Origin: Oscillospiraceae bacterium
GTDB taxonomy: Bacteria; Bacillota; Clostridia; Oscillospirales; Acutalibacteraceae
NCBI GenBank assembly: GCA_902769255.1
Contig: CACXOM010000012.1
Location: 24,161 to 88,160 of the forward strand
Reading direction: 5' to 3'
Length of the DNA stretch: 64,000 bases
Each line of letters opens with the position of its first letter. The stretch's first letter is position 1. The translations under genes and the position numbers were made by a program. Below are positions 7,633-16,505 of this stretch, piece by piece. Under the pieces are notes generated by a model, which did not search any database, had not been told where the DNA came from, and was given only the letters and a program-made list of their open reading frames with translations.

Positions 7633-10600
7633 TTATGCAATGGCATTAGAATTGATTTTGTCAATTATTTTTTTAATACCTTGCCAGATTCTGAAATCGG
7701 AGAATACTTCAACAATACTGCCTCTGTCGGTAAAAGGCGCTTCTTGCAATACTGACAAATCTTGAAGAATTCCGTTATGAACTATATACTCTATAATTTG
7801 ATTAACAAAGTATATCTGTCTGCTATCAAGAGAATTATCGTTTAAAAATTCAGAGAAAGCATTTTTAGCTGCATTCATATCTAAACCAACAATTTCTCGA
7901 ACGAATATTCCTAATGGTTTATCATTGTATTCAGATTCATAGTCTTCTTTAGTTCCAAGTTCTTTCCAAAGAATCTTTTCCAATTCATATAAATCACTTT
8001 GTGTTAAAGGCTGATTACTTTTTAATTTAGATATAACTAAATTATCTTGATGTTGTTTAATATAATACTCTACTTTTTCTCTGTAGTTCTTTAAACTATC
8101 ATCACTTTTTAAATCCGATTCATTCCACTCTTGCGACAATATTTCATCACTAAAGTTTGTAGCATAAGTTACTGTTTCAACAGGAATGTACTTAATTAAA
8201 TTACGAATATTCTCTCTAATTTGCTCAAATTCATTTATACCTGCTGTTTCAACATAATCTGTATTTAACAATTTAGTTATAAATGTTGACTGTGCCATGA
8301 TTTCAGGAATATTTGCTACTCGTGATACAGCTAAAACTTTTTTGTATAAATCCTTTTTGTGCCTATTAAATGTTTTTCCTGCCAAATAAGCTAATTCAAT
8401 GCCATATATTAATGCATCAAATCGAATAGCTTTTGGGTCATCTTTATCAGGAATAATCAAAGGAACAAGTTCTTCAGCAATACTTAATGTATCTTCATAT
8501 GTAAGTGCTTGAAATGCTTCTTTAGTTGAATATGTATCAACATATTTAAGATGTTGACGAACATAAAAACTATCTCTGTTTAATTCGTTAACTTTAGTTA
8601 CTAAATCTTCAACTAAACTATCTCTAAATTCAACTAATTGCGGGGTTTGATACACTATATCTTGAAGTTTATAAACTATTTCAGTTTTTAGTTTGAAAAT
8701 TCCGCCTTGTAAAGCAATCATATTTGCAGTAGGTTTGCTGTCAGACAAACGGAAAAATTCAAAGTTACCGCAAAAATCAAAAATATAAAACTTGTCCTTA
8801 TCTTTGCCGTCTACTAATCCATCGCATTTTCTTGTGCCACGGCCTATCATTTGCCAGAATTTTGCTTTACTTCTGACTTTTTTAAAGAATACAAGATTTA
8901 GTATTTCAGGAACATCAATACCTGTATCTAACATATCAACAGAAATTGCGATTTGAGGTAGTTTTTTAATATCAGAAAACGCATCAATTGCGGCTTGAGA
9001 GAATTTTAAAGCATTATCAATTACCATAGCGTAATCCTTTAGATAAGGGTACTCCTTATTAAATACTTCAAATATTTTCTCTGCATGCTTATGGTTTTTT
9101 GCGAATATTATTGTTTTTCCGATTTTTTCACCATAATCAACTTTCAATCCGTTCTGCATTAATGTATGAAGAACTTCTCTTATTGTATCCTCATTGAAAA
9201 CCCATTCATTTAATGCTGAAGAGTCAATCATATCAGGAATATTAGAATCTTTACTAAATGTTTTTTCATATTCTTCTTTGTCTTCATCTGATAATTCATC
9301 ATAAACAATTCCTTGTTCAATGAACTTCAATTTAGTTTCAACAGACATATAATCAACTAAATATCCATCTGTTACAGCCTGTGATAATTCGTATCCATAA
9401 GTTGGTACGCCACTTTCAAGTTCGAATACTTCATATGTATTCTTATCAATTTCGTCTTTTGGTGTTGCTGTTAAACCAACCAAGTGTGAATCAAAGTAAT
9501 TAAAAATATCTCTATATTTGTTATAAATAGAACGATGCGCTTCATCACAAATAACTAAATCAAAATGACCGCTGGTAAATATTTTTCCTTGTTCATCTTC
9601 GACTTTATCAATACAATGCATCATAGTTTGATAAGTTGAAAGAACGCAGCGAGCATTATAATTTGGTTTAGGTTCACAAAGGTTTGTAACTGTTAATGTT
9701 GGCAAAAGATTTACAAAACTTCTTTTTGCCTGTGTAACGAGCGAAGTTCTATCTGCTAAAAATAGTATATTTTTAACCCATCCATGATTTTGCAAAATAT
9801 CACATAAAGCAATAATAGTTCTTGTTTTACCTGAACCAGTTGCCATTACTAATAATGCTTTTCTACGATTCTTTTTATCAAAACTATCACAAACCGATTT
9901 GATTGCTGCTTCCTGATAATATCTACCCGCAATATCTTGATTAACTGATACATCAGAAAGAGAAGTTCGCATTTTTAGCAAATTCATAGTTTTTTCTAAA
10001 TCTCGTTTAGAATAAACCGTTGCCACTTTTCTTTCAGGGTAAACATTATCAATTATTCTTGTATCAAAGCCGTTTGAAAGGAAAATAACAGGCCTTTGAC
10101 CGTATTTTTTCTCTAACGAGTCAGCGTATAGTTTAGCCTGCATTCTTCCTTCTGCAACATCTTTGCAAGTTCTTTTTGCTTCTAATATAGCCAAAGGCTT
10201 TCCGTTATCGCCCATCATAACATAATCGACATAGCCTTTTCCTGAATCATTTGGCATACCGTCAACTTCAAATTCATTTATCCAGTTTATTCCTTCAGAC
10301 CAGCCTGCATTTTCAAGCATGTAATCTATATAGACTTTTCTGGTCTTGTATTCTGTTAAATCTAAAGGTTTTGGAGAATAAGTTTTTTGCTGTTCTTTGC
10401 GTTGTTGTGTTAATTGTTCTTTTAATGCTTTGTTTTCTTCAATTAACTTTTGCAAATCAACATTTTTGTCAATATCTGGTTTAGTTTCTGGTTCGTTATG
10501 AGTATATAAAAGAGATTTATCAAATTCTCTTTCCGAATAATTTTCTGCATAGAAATATGCGACTAAATCCAAGAAAATAAATAAATTTTCAAGACATAGT

Positions 10601-10926
10601 TCTGCTTGTTCTATTGAGAATTTTTTGTTGGTATGGGCAGAGGTATTTCCGATTTTTCTAATAAAGTCCATTCGTTTCCAAACATCGTTACCAACAATAT
10701 CTTTAAAATCTTCATCGCTCATAAGACTGACTAATTTGTCGTTATACGGCATAACAAGAGCAGCATCTACCGAGTACATAAATTTGACAGCAAATTCCAT
10801 AGCCCTGCGACAATTTATTATGCAAGACCGAGCATCAATATGTAAGACTTTTTCTGCAACAATTGCAGTTTCGGCAAAATCTTCAAACTTTTTATCATTC
10901 TTTAAATAATCAAAATTTGTCATCAT
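7633..10926 (-). CDS. hsdR: Type I restriction endonuclease R subunit (EcoEI-like)
   Basis: A 1097-residue motor and nuclease subunit of the type I RM complex. A DUF4145 domain (about 1-130) and a short coiled linker are followed by the HSDR_N nuclease domain (about 190-310) with PD-(D/E)xK residues D234 and E249-A-K251. The SF2 helicase has Walker A MATGSGKT (361-368), DEAH (461-464), LTATP and the motif VI-like QMIGRGTRKCDG. An EcoEI-type C-terminal region completes it. Start ATG 10926 or ATG 10923, both served by AAGGAG. It is the last gene of the minus-strand operon, 15 nt after the DUF3800 gene, and appears fully functional. Confidence 0.96.
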   Translation of the reverse strand: MMTNFDYLKNDKKFEDFAETAIVAEKVLHIDARSCIINCRRAMEFAVKFMYSVDAALVMPYNDKLVSLMSDEDFKDIVGNDVWKRMDFIRKIGNTSAHTNKKFSIEQAELCLENLFIFLDLVAYFYAENYSEREFDKSLLYTHNEPETKPDIDKNVDLQKLIEENKALKEQLTQQRKEQQKTYSPKPLDLTEYKTRKVYIDYMLENAGWSEGINWINEFEVDGMPNDSGKGYVDYVMMGDNGKPLAILEAKRTCKDVAEGRMQAKLYADSLEKKYGQRPVIFLSNGFDTRIIDNVYPERKVATVYSKRDLEKTMNLLKMRTSLSDVSVNQDIAGRYYQEAAIKSVCDSFDKKNRRKALLVMATGSGKTRTIIALCDILQNHGWVKNILFLADRTSLVTQAKRSFVNLLPTLTVTNLCEPKPNYNARCVLSTYQTMMHCIDKVEDEQGKIFTSGHFDLVICDEAHRSIYNKYRDIFNYFDSHLVGLTATPKDEIDKNTYEVFELESGVPTYGYELSQAVTDGYLVDYMSVETKLKFIEQGIVYDELSDEDKEEYEKTFSKDSNIPDMIDSSALNEWVFNEDTIREVLHTLMQNGLKVDYGEKIGKTIIFAKNHKHAEKIFEVFNKEYPYLKDYAMVIDNALKFSQAAIDAFSDIKKLPQIAISVDMLDTGIDVPEILNLVFFKKVRSKAKFWQMIGRGTRKCDGLVDGKDKDKFYIFDFCGNFEFFRLSDSKPTANMIALQGGIFKLKTEIVYKLQDIVYQTPQLVEFRDSLVEDLVTKVNELNRDSFYVRQHLKYVDTYSTKEAFQALTYEDTLSIAEELVPLIIPDKDDPKAIRFDALIYGIELAYLAGKTFNRHKKDLYKKVLAVSRVANIPEIMAQSTFITKLLNTDYVETAGINEFEQIRENIRNLIKYIPVETVTYATNFSDEILSQEWNESDLKSDDSLKNYREKVEYYIKQHQDNLVISKLKSNQPLTQSDLYELEKILWKELGTKEDYESEYNDKPLGIFVREIVGLDMNAAKNAFSEFLNDNSLDSRQIYFVNQIIEYIVHNGILQDLSVLQEAPFTDRGSIVEVFSDFRIWQGIKKIIDKINSNAIA

Positions 10927-10941
10927 ACTACTCCTTAATAT

Positions 10942-12096
10942 TTAGTTATCAAAATATTTTCTTAATGAAGAATACTCAGTGTTTTCAAATAAATCTAAAC
11001 GATTATTGGTTCCAAGTTTGATTAAATCTCTGCATATTCTTAATCTATTTAGCATAGGCATAATTATCGTAGTTCCATGATTTATAAAATCAAATAATTC
11101 TGATTCTTTTGCAGGTATTTTATAGCCCTTTTTCGCACCTGAACCTGATATTATTACTCCATTATCCCTTAGTTTGCCAATAATCTTTGTTCTAAAAGAC
11201 TGAGTGGAAATGCCTGCGATTTCTGTATTTGATAATTGATTTAATAATTCTTTTGTGGGAATATAATTTCTTATACCACTATTCATAAATCTAAAAAGTA
11301 AATACTTCAAAACTATTATTTGTGCTTGTGCTTCGCTATCTTCATCGTTTTCATGCAAATTAATATAATTGACTGCTTGTTTGAAACAAATATTTGCAAT
11401 ATCTTCATCGTAATCACCAGCTAAAGCAGAGTCTTTTATTATATAAGTTTCATATGTTTTAGGATATAATTCAATTCTAATAATTTTCTTTCTAAGTATT
11501 TTTAAAAAATTTGGTACATCATTACCTTTCTTTTGTACATCAAAGTTTCGTGCAATGGTACCACTTATCATATCTGCCAATTGAATCAAAACATCGCTTT
11601 TGCTGTTTTGAAACATGAATTCTGATTCGCCAAATAGGTTTGGTACTTCTTGGTTATTCTCAACATATTTTGAAAAGCTTTTCATATAATCGCTTCCGCC
11701 TATTTCATCCGCAACTACAGTTAGTTTCGTAAAAGCATGTCTTAACTCTTTATGAACAATATTATTCATAAATTTATAAAAAGATGGTTTAAATTTCAAT
11801 CCTCTTGAATCGGTTAATTGTTGTTTATCAATTACAACGCTAAAAATATTAAAAGGAAGTTTTAATAAATCTAAAATGATTCTTTTTCTGCGGTCATGTG
11901 TTTTAACTTTTATTGATTTCATTTCGCCAGTTTGAAAATGCTTTTTACGGACTTTTTCAACTTCTAATCTTAGAAAGTCTAAATCGCTTTCTTTAACAAT
12001 TATTGCAGTGATAATAAAATGAGTTGATACCCCTTCTTTAGAAAAATCCCAACCAGGATTACCATATTCATCTGTAAAAGCATAGACTCTTTCCAT
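10942..12096 (-). CDS. DUF3800 protein with C-terminal winged-helix-like region
   Basis: 384 residues. The N-terminal DUF3800 domain (predicted RNase H-like fold) shows the family acidic signature TDEYGNPG (residues 8-15), VVADEIGG and LIQLADMISG. The C-terminal third (about 265-345, PTKELLNQL ... FRTKIIGKLRDNGVI) looks like a winged helix. DUF3800 proteins are frequent in phage-defence loci; the biochemical role is undefined. It lies inside the RM operon directly before hsdR, suggesting co-expression as defence cargo. ATG start, with GAGGTGAG upstream. Confidence 0.8.
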   Translation of the reverse strand: MERVYAFTDEYGNPGWDFSKEGVSTHFIITAIIVKESDLDFLRLEVEKVRKKHFQTGEMKSIKVKTHDRRKRIILDLLKLPFNIFSVVIDKQQLTDSRGLKFKPSFYKFMNNIVHKELRHAFTKLTVVADEIGGSDYMKSFSKYVENNQEVPNLFGESEFMFQNSKSDVLIQLADMISGTIARNFDVQKKGNDVPNFLKILRKKIIRIELYPKTYETYIIKDSALAGDYDEDIANICFKQAVNYINLHENDEDSEAQAQIIVLKYLLFRFMNSGIRNYIPTKELLNQLSNTEIAGISTQSFRTKIIGKLRDNGVIISGSGAKKGYKIPAKESELFDFINHGTTIIMPMLNRLRICRDLIKLGTNNRLDLFENTEYSSLRKYFDN

Positions 12097-12223
12097 ATAT
12101 ACTCACCTCAATCTTCAATTTAATTATTCTGTCATTCTTGCAAGACTCCTCAGAAAGCAATTTGTATTTGCGAATCTAAGTTTTCAAACCATTCGAACAT
12201 AATTATTATTCCTAATATAAATA
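12097..12223. other. Short intergenic region inside the RM operon
   Basis: 127 bp of AT-rich DNA with no terminator-grade hairpin and no convincing ORF on either strand; nothing identifiable. Confidence 0.4.
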
Positions 12224-13078
12224 TTAATCGTCATTTTCTACTGCTTGTTTTTGAAGAAACTCAGCTTGTTTTCTTCTTTTTTCAAGGGGATTTTCTTCTA
12301 ACTTACCAAGGTCTTCGTCAACGATTCTCAACCAATTGCTAATAGGGTTTTCATCATCGGTGATATAATCATCAGTAAAAAACTCTAATTGTGTTGTTTT
12401 TGCATAACTATTTCCTAAAATATCTTTATAATAAATAATTAAATCAAATTTATACTCGCTCGCCGTTTTTTTATCAGGTACAAAATTAAGCAGAGGATAA
12501 TAGAAAGAAAAACAGTGTGTGGTTTCTTCATTTGATTTTAGAGTTTTAATTGAATTGTTCCAACATATTCCATTTCCTTTAAAATTCTCGCTTTCACAGG
12601 TGTATTTCAAATCTATTGCTGGTCCAATTCCAATGTTAGAAATAGAAATTTTTGCAGTTAAACTTTTTTCAACTATGTTTTTGCGTTGAAAAGATTCATA
12701 TTCTACTAAACTAAAACCAAAACTATTATCTTCTGGTTCTTTAAGAACTTCTACTATTTTGACATCAAGAATAGGAAGATTGTTAAGTCGATGCTGTTCA
12801 TTTTTACTACGTTTTTGTTCTTCAATTTCTTCTTTTTGCAGTGTTATTTGTTCATTTGTTTTTTCAAGTTGTTCATTTATCTTTTTATTAGAAAAATAAA
12901 CAGTAATTAAAACACCAAGTATTGAAATAATCGAACCTATGTACTCGCCCAAAAAATTTGAAAACTCGCCACTAATAGTATTACTTTTACTAAATACAAA
13001 ATATTCAAACAAAAAAGGTATCAAAATAATTATTGCTATCGAAAAAAATAGTATAGATATTCTTCTAATAATTTTCAT
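12224..13078 (-). CDS. Membrane-anchored protein with coiled coil, hypothetical
   Basis: 284 residues. Two N-terminal membrane helices (about 7-28 and 46-64) are followed by a charged coiled coil (about 65-105) and a cytosolic, probably beta-rich domain (about 105-255) that I do not recognise. The layout resembles membrane proteins scattered through defence islands. ATG start, with GGAGAAACAAA upstream. It sits between the PIN-like gene and the DUF3800 gene in the RM operon, so a defence-accessory function is inferred from position only. Confidence 0.65.
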   Translation of the reverse strand: MKIIRRISILFFSIAIIILIPFLFEYFVFSKSNTISGEFSNFLGEYIGSIISILGVLITVYFSNKKINEQLEKTNEQITLQKEEIEEQKRSKNEQHRLNNLPILDVKIVEVLKEPEDNSFGFSLVEYESFQRKNIVEKSLTAKISISNIGIGPAIDLKYTCESENFKGNGICWNNSIKTLKSNEETTHCFSFYYPLLNFVPDKKTASEYKFDLIIYYKDILGNSYAKTTQLEFFTDDYITDDENPISNWLRIVDEDLGKLEENPLEKRRKQAEFLQKQAVENDD

Positions 13079-13138
13079 TTTGTTTCTCCTAAATGATATT
13101 CAAAACTCCATTATAATGATTTAATTAATTAAATTCAT

Positions 13139-14326
13139 TTATATTTCTGATTCGAAATAATCAATCAGTTTATCTTTTTGTAAAGCTAAATCCTTCATAT
13201 GATTTCTCACTACCGTCTCTTTAGACATAACCCTATATAAATTTGATTGTAATCTTTTTAGGTCAATTAAAAGATTATTTTTTTCTTCAGCGTTACAATC
13301 GTGTTTTTGGTTAATAATTAATTCTCGCTTGATAATATCAATCTTGTTCTCCAATTCTTCTTGCTCATCAACTAAATCTATGAATATCTGTTTTAATCTG
13401 CGAATCTCATTCTCTTGTTTTTGTTTTTCAAGTATACGATATCTTTTATGTGAAATAGGGTTAATTCTTTCTTTCAAGATATTTTCATAGTTCTTAACCT
13501 CATTAATTGCTTTTTCCTCTATTTTATAACTTGGTTTATTATCGTTATATTGAGTGAGAAAACCATTCATACTATACATAAAAAATTTTTGATTTGTTTC
13601 TTTGAAAAACTCCTTTTTCAACTCAATTCTTGGCCCTAAGGTTTTTCCACAAACTTTATGCCACCAATCTTCTTTTTGGTCACCAGTTACAAAAATAATA
13701 TCCTTTTTATTTGATTTTGAATATGATAATATTTCTTTCCAAACTATTAAATCACCGTACTCATTATTCTCTTCGCCTTTTTTCTCATCTTTATATCCAG
13801 GCGGGGCTTTTTTGGTATATCTTTCCTCTCCTTCTTTTTTTATTTTTTCCAGTTCAGCCTCCAAAAAGCCATCGCCTACTCTGTGTTCAAACAACTTCAA
13901 CAGCTTATTTAATACCTCATCGCAATCAACTGTTTCAATATAGTTGCTTGTTTTTTTAAGCTGTTCTAACGATTCATCAATATTATTAGACATTGTTGTT
14001 ATAATTTCATCCTTTTTTTCTCTGCGCAAAACTTCAAAACACTTATCAATAAAGACGTCTTTCGCTTTTTTTAGTTCATCGAAATTTTTTAAAGTGTCAA
14101 GTATTACTTTCGGTCTATTTTTCATTAATTCTTGGGCTACTTGTTTTGGCATCCATATTCTTTCTGAAAAATGTTGCATAGCCTCTAACAGAGAATTCCT
14201 TGTTTTTGCAGTGTATCTATATAAATTTAATAAAACACTTGTATCAAATACAAATACTGCGTTATTCCATAATATTTCTTTCTCTTTTTTAGTTAAATTT
14301 AAGTATTCTTTTATTGCTTCTTTCAT
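13139..14326 (-). CDS. PIN-like domain nuclease (DUF4935/PIN_8 type)
   Basis: 395 residues from ATG 14326, chosen because AAAGGA lies about 10 nt upstream. An upstream in-frame TTG would add 39 residues that merely shadow the preceding hsdS. PIN-like residues are visible: VFVFDTSVLLNLYRYT (first Asp), YGDLIVWKEIL (central acidic) and DIIFVTGDQKEDWW (last Asp). A coiled coil follows at about residues 305-390. PIN-like proteins of this class are single-strand RNA/DNA nucleases. In the RM operon it is plausibly a second effector. It starts 32 nt after the stop of the second hsdS half. Confidence 0.8.
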   Translation of the reverse strand: MKEAIKEYLNLTKKEKEILWNNAVFVFDTSVLLNLYRYTAKTRNSLLEAMQHFSERIWMPKQVAQELMKNRPKVILDTLKNFDELKKAKDVFIDKCFEVLRREKKDEIITTMSNNIDESLEQLKKTSNYIETVDCDEVLNKLLKLFEHRVGDGFLEAELEKIKKEGEERYTKKAPPGYKDEKKGEENNEYGDLIVWKEILSYSKSNKKDIIFVTGDQKEDWWHKVCGKTLGPRIELKKEFFKETNQKFFMYSMNGFLTQYNDNKPSYKIEEKAINEVKNYENILKERINPISHKRYRILEKQKQENEIRRLKQIFIDLVDEQEELENKIDIIKRELIINQKHDCNAEEKNNLLIDLKRLQSNLYRVMSKETVVRNHMKDLALQKDKLIDYFESEI

Positions 14327-14357
14327 TTTGTTTATTCCTTTATCCAAATTTTTTGTA

Positions 14358-14993
14358 TTAAACTTTAAATAGTATTTGAGCATCATCAAATCTATTTTGC
14401 ACCACAACTTTTGATTTGTCGACTTCTTTAGTAAATTGTTCAAACATAATTTGCTGTTCTAACGGTGGTAATGAAACGATGTAATTAAAAACATCCGAAT
14501 CCTTTATAGCGGGGTAATTAGCACCTGTAACTACCTTTGACATTTCGTCTGTAAATTCATTAGAAGTTACGACTGCCATTAAAAATGATGGCAAACAGTT
14601 TTTTGCTCTAAGCACACAAAATCCGCTTGAAGCAACTAAATTGTCATATTCATATGTTGTGATTGCAACATTTCTTAGATTAGGTCGAACAGTTGATACC
14701 AGTATATCATCTTTGACTATATGCTGTTGTGCTCGTGATGGTGCTTCTAAGAATATATATTCTGTATAGCCTGTCATAGAGTTCTTCTTGTTGTCGATAG
14801 AAGAGATGTCAATATACTTTATTGTATCATTCTTATTAAACACTTTTTTAGCCGAAGCTACTTTACCAACGACCAAATCAAGAATCTTTACTTGCGGATA
14901 ATCGCCTTGGCAAAACATTTCGACAAATCGGGATTTGATTAGGTTGTCCTGAAATCTTGTCAAACAAAGATGAAATCTTTTTTTGCTTTTCAA
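14358..14993 (-). CDS. hsdS: HsdS second half (silent or split copy 2)
   Basis: 211-residue frame beginning at a TTG. Only the part from DNLIKSRFVEMF onward is HsdS-like: a second target-recognition domain (about 35-180) and the trailing conserved helix FTKEVDKSKVVVQ. It ends QILFKV, without the SLMQKYFG tail seen in the other copy. It is out of frame with the first half (14878-15435). Compared with copy 1, roughly 40 bp of the central spacer are missing, which removes the II-E-Q-R-K-R-E helix and shifts the frame. It has no good ribosome site of its own. It is probably a reservoir cassette. Confidence 0.75.
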   Translation of the reverse strand: MKSKKRFHLCLTRFQDNLIKSRFVEMFCQGDYPQVKILDLVVGKVASAKKVFNKNDTIKYIDISSIDNKKNSMTGYTEYIFLEAPSRAQQHIVKDDILVSTVRPNLRNVAITTYEYDNLVASSGFCVLRAKNCLPSFLMAVVTSNEFTDEMSKVVTGANYPAIKDSDVFNYIVSLPPLEQQIMFEQFTKEVDKSKVVVQNRFDDAQILFKV

Positions 14994-15435
14994 TAGAAAC
15001 TAACGGTATTTCGTATTCTTTAAGCCATTCTGTGCTCATATTCTTTTGAGCAACACCTTTTGAAGACTGTATACACTGAACTTCGAAAGAATTACTATTT
15101 AGTAAATGAAATAAATAACTTTTTAAAACTTTGTCTGTTTTTAATCTCAAACAAGCTACACGTTGATTTAGTGCTGCTGGTAAATATTGCTTCTCCAGAA
15201 TGGCAACTCTTCCAACATTTCCTGTTAAGGACATTAACAAGTCGCCTTCTTCAAGAACATATTTGTTGAGACCAGTTGAACCCACTGGATAGAAAGCGGG
15301 TGTAGTATCCTCTATATACCCTTTTTGTACATTTGCTATTCTTATAATACGGATGCCTGATTCGACATAGTTTTCGCTTTTAAAAGCAAATCCATTAAGA
15401 ATATCACAGATATCTCCTATTTTGATTTTTTCCAT
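14878..15435 (-). CDS. hsdS: HsdS first half (split copy 2)
   Basis: 185 residues starting MEKIKIGDICDILNGFAF, a canonical HsdS target-recognition domain start, through KKISSLFDKIS at about 160. A short frameshifted tail (GQPNQIPICRNV...) follows. It would specify half of a bipartite recognition sequence. ATG start preceded by the 30-bp leader that is repeated in front of copy 1. Whether this half-subunit can pair with another half, as reported for some single-TRD HsdS proteins, cannot be told from sequence. Confidence 0.78.
   Translation of the reverse strand: MEKIKIGDICDILNGFAFKSENYVESGIRIIRIANVQKGYIEDTTPAFYPVGSTGLNKYVLEEGDLLMSLTGNVGRVAILEKQYLPAALNQRVACLRLKTDKVLKSYLFHLLNSNSFEVQCIQSSKGVAQKNMSTEWLKEYEIPLVSIEKQKKISSLFDKISGQPNQIPICRNVLPRRLSASKDS
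14921..14948. repeat. Central hsdS recombination repeat, copy 2
   Basis: 28 bp identical to 17123-17150 and in the same orientation. It contains the palindrome CAAAT-CGGG-ATTTG and encodes the conserved D-N-L-I-K-S-R-F-V segment between the two recognition domains. Confidence 0.8.
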
Positions 15436-15462
15436 CTTTTCATCCCCACAAATCTAAATTTG
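15433..15462. repeat. hsdS leader repeat, copy 2
   Basis: 30 bp, 29 identical to 17606-17635. It covers the start codon and 5' leader and contains the palindrome CAAAT-CTAA-ATTTG, related to the central repeat core. Confidence 0.8.
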
Positions 15463-15467
15463 CGGGG

Positions 15468-16433
15468 TTAGGCGATGTATTTTTTATGAGAGTTTTTAAC
15501 ATTGTTTTGGTTAACCATTGCATAGTGCATTGTGGTATCAATTTGTTGATGACCTAAAAGTTTTTGCACTTGTTCAATCGGCATACCCTTATCAATCGCT
15601 TTTGTTGCCATTGAACGCCTAAACTTGTGAGGGTGAACCCTGTCTATGTTAAGTCTTCTGCCTAAAAACCTCAGCCGTGTTTCAACACCGCTTATTTGCA
15701 GGCGGTTAAAAGGGAAGTCTAACGAAACAAAAAGCGCTTTGTTATCGTCTTTTCTGGAGTTCAAATATTTTTGCAAATGCAATTTTGCCTTTGCATCAAA
15801 ATAAACTCGCCGTTCTTTATTTCCTTTGCCGTAAACAATACACTCTCTATCTTCAAAGTTAATGTCATTGCGATTCAAATGTATGAGTTCGCCGACTCTC
15901 ATACCAGTAGAATAAAGCAAATCAATAATTGCAAGGTCCCTAATACAAGAACAATTATCTCTCATAATTTCAATGTGCTCATCTGAAAATGTTTCTTTAA
16001 CTTTTGTAGCAGTTCTTATTTTATGTATTCGGCGAATAGGATTTTTTAAAATGTAATCTTCATCTTCGAGCCAAGAGAAAAAAGAAGATAAGTTTCTTCG
16101 AATATTGTCAATTGTTACGCGAGAACAATTGTTGACTTTTTGGTAATCAGAAAGATATTTTCTTAAATTATCGGTTGTAATTTTTCTTACAGGAATAGTA
16201 ACGGTGTTTAAAAAGTTTTCTATTGTAACCTTGTAATATTGAATTGTTCTTTTTGAGCAACCCTCAATGCTTTTAGCTTCAATAAATAATTCAAGATATT
16301 GACTGTTTTCAATATCATCTTGTGGAGTTTTCTCGTTTAAATTTTTAATTAAACACTGTTGTAATTGCTTCATTTGAGCAATGCTCAAATAATCCTGCAT
16401 TTCGTTTAAAATAGTTTCAATTGCTGTTTTCAT
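15468..16433 (-). CDS. XerD-like tyrosine recombinase between the two hsdS copies
   Basis: 321-residue tyrosine recombinase. It has a SAM-like N-terminal domain (about 45-130) and a catalytic domain with R179 (STGMRVGEL), K203 (YGKGNKER), H269-x-x-R272 (HPHKFRRS), H295 (LLGHQQID) and nucleophile Y304 (TMHYAMV). All catalytic residues are present. Such enzymes are a recognised companion of variable type I specificity loci, where they swap recognition domains. Both flanking hsdS copies are in the same orientation as this gene and carry repeated CAAAT-N4-ATTTG sites, its likely targets. The ribosome site lies in an inverted repeat at 16435-16470. Confidence 0.92.
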   Translation of the reverse strand: MKTAIETILNEMQDYLSIAQMKQLQQCLIKNLNEKTPQDDIENSQYLELFIEAKSIEGCSKRTIQYYKVTIENFLNTVTIPVRKITTDNLRKYLSDYQKVNNCSRVTIDNIRRNLSSFFSWLEDEDYILKNPIRRIHKIRTATKVKETFSDEHIEIMRDNCSCIRDLAIIDLLYSTGMRVGELIHLNRNDINFEDRECIVYGKGNKERRVYFDAKAKLHLQKYLNSRKDDNKALFVSLDFPFNRLQISGVETRLRFLGRRLNIDRVHPHKFRRSMATKAIDKGMPIEQVQKLLGHQQIDTTMHYAMVNQNNVKNSHKKYIA

Positions 16434-16434
16434 A

Positions 16435-16470
16435 ATAATATTACCTCAACTTTCTATGATGTAATATTAT
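16435..16470 (-). promoter_or_regulatory. Inverted repeat covering the recombinase ribosome site
   Basis: Perfect 10-bp arms ATAATATTAC (16435-16444) and GTAATATTAT (16461-16470) separated by 16 nt. The GAGG of the recombinase ribosome site abuts one arm, so either an operator or a translation-limiting hairpin is possible. Confidence 0.5.
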
Positions 16471-16505
16471 AATCAGTTTAAAAGACTATTTCAAATCATC
16501 AATAA

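Noticed and set aside
13602-14372. Hydrophobic plus-strand ORFs opposite the PIN-like gene
   Set aside because: Antisense to a clear protein-coding frame with its own ribosome site; composition reflects the complement of Lys-rich codons.
14327-14443. 39-residue N-terminal extension of the PIN-like protein
   Set aside because: It only translates the end of the hsdS copy in another frame; the ATG at 14326 has the ribosome site.
15468-16433. Integron integrase or main XerD
   Set aside because: Lies between two hsdS copies with matching repeat sites and lacks any attC or gene-cassette array; an hsdS-associated recombinase explains it better.
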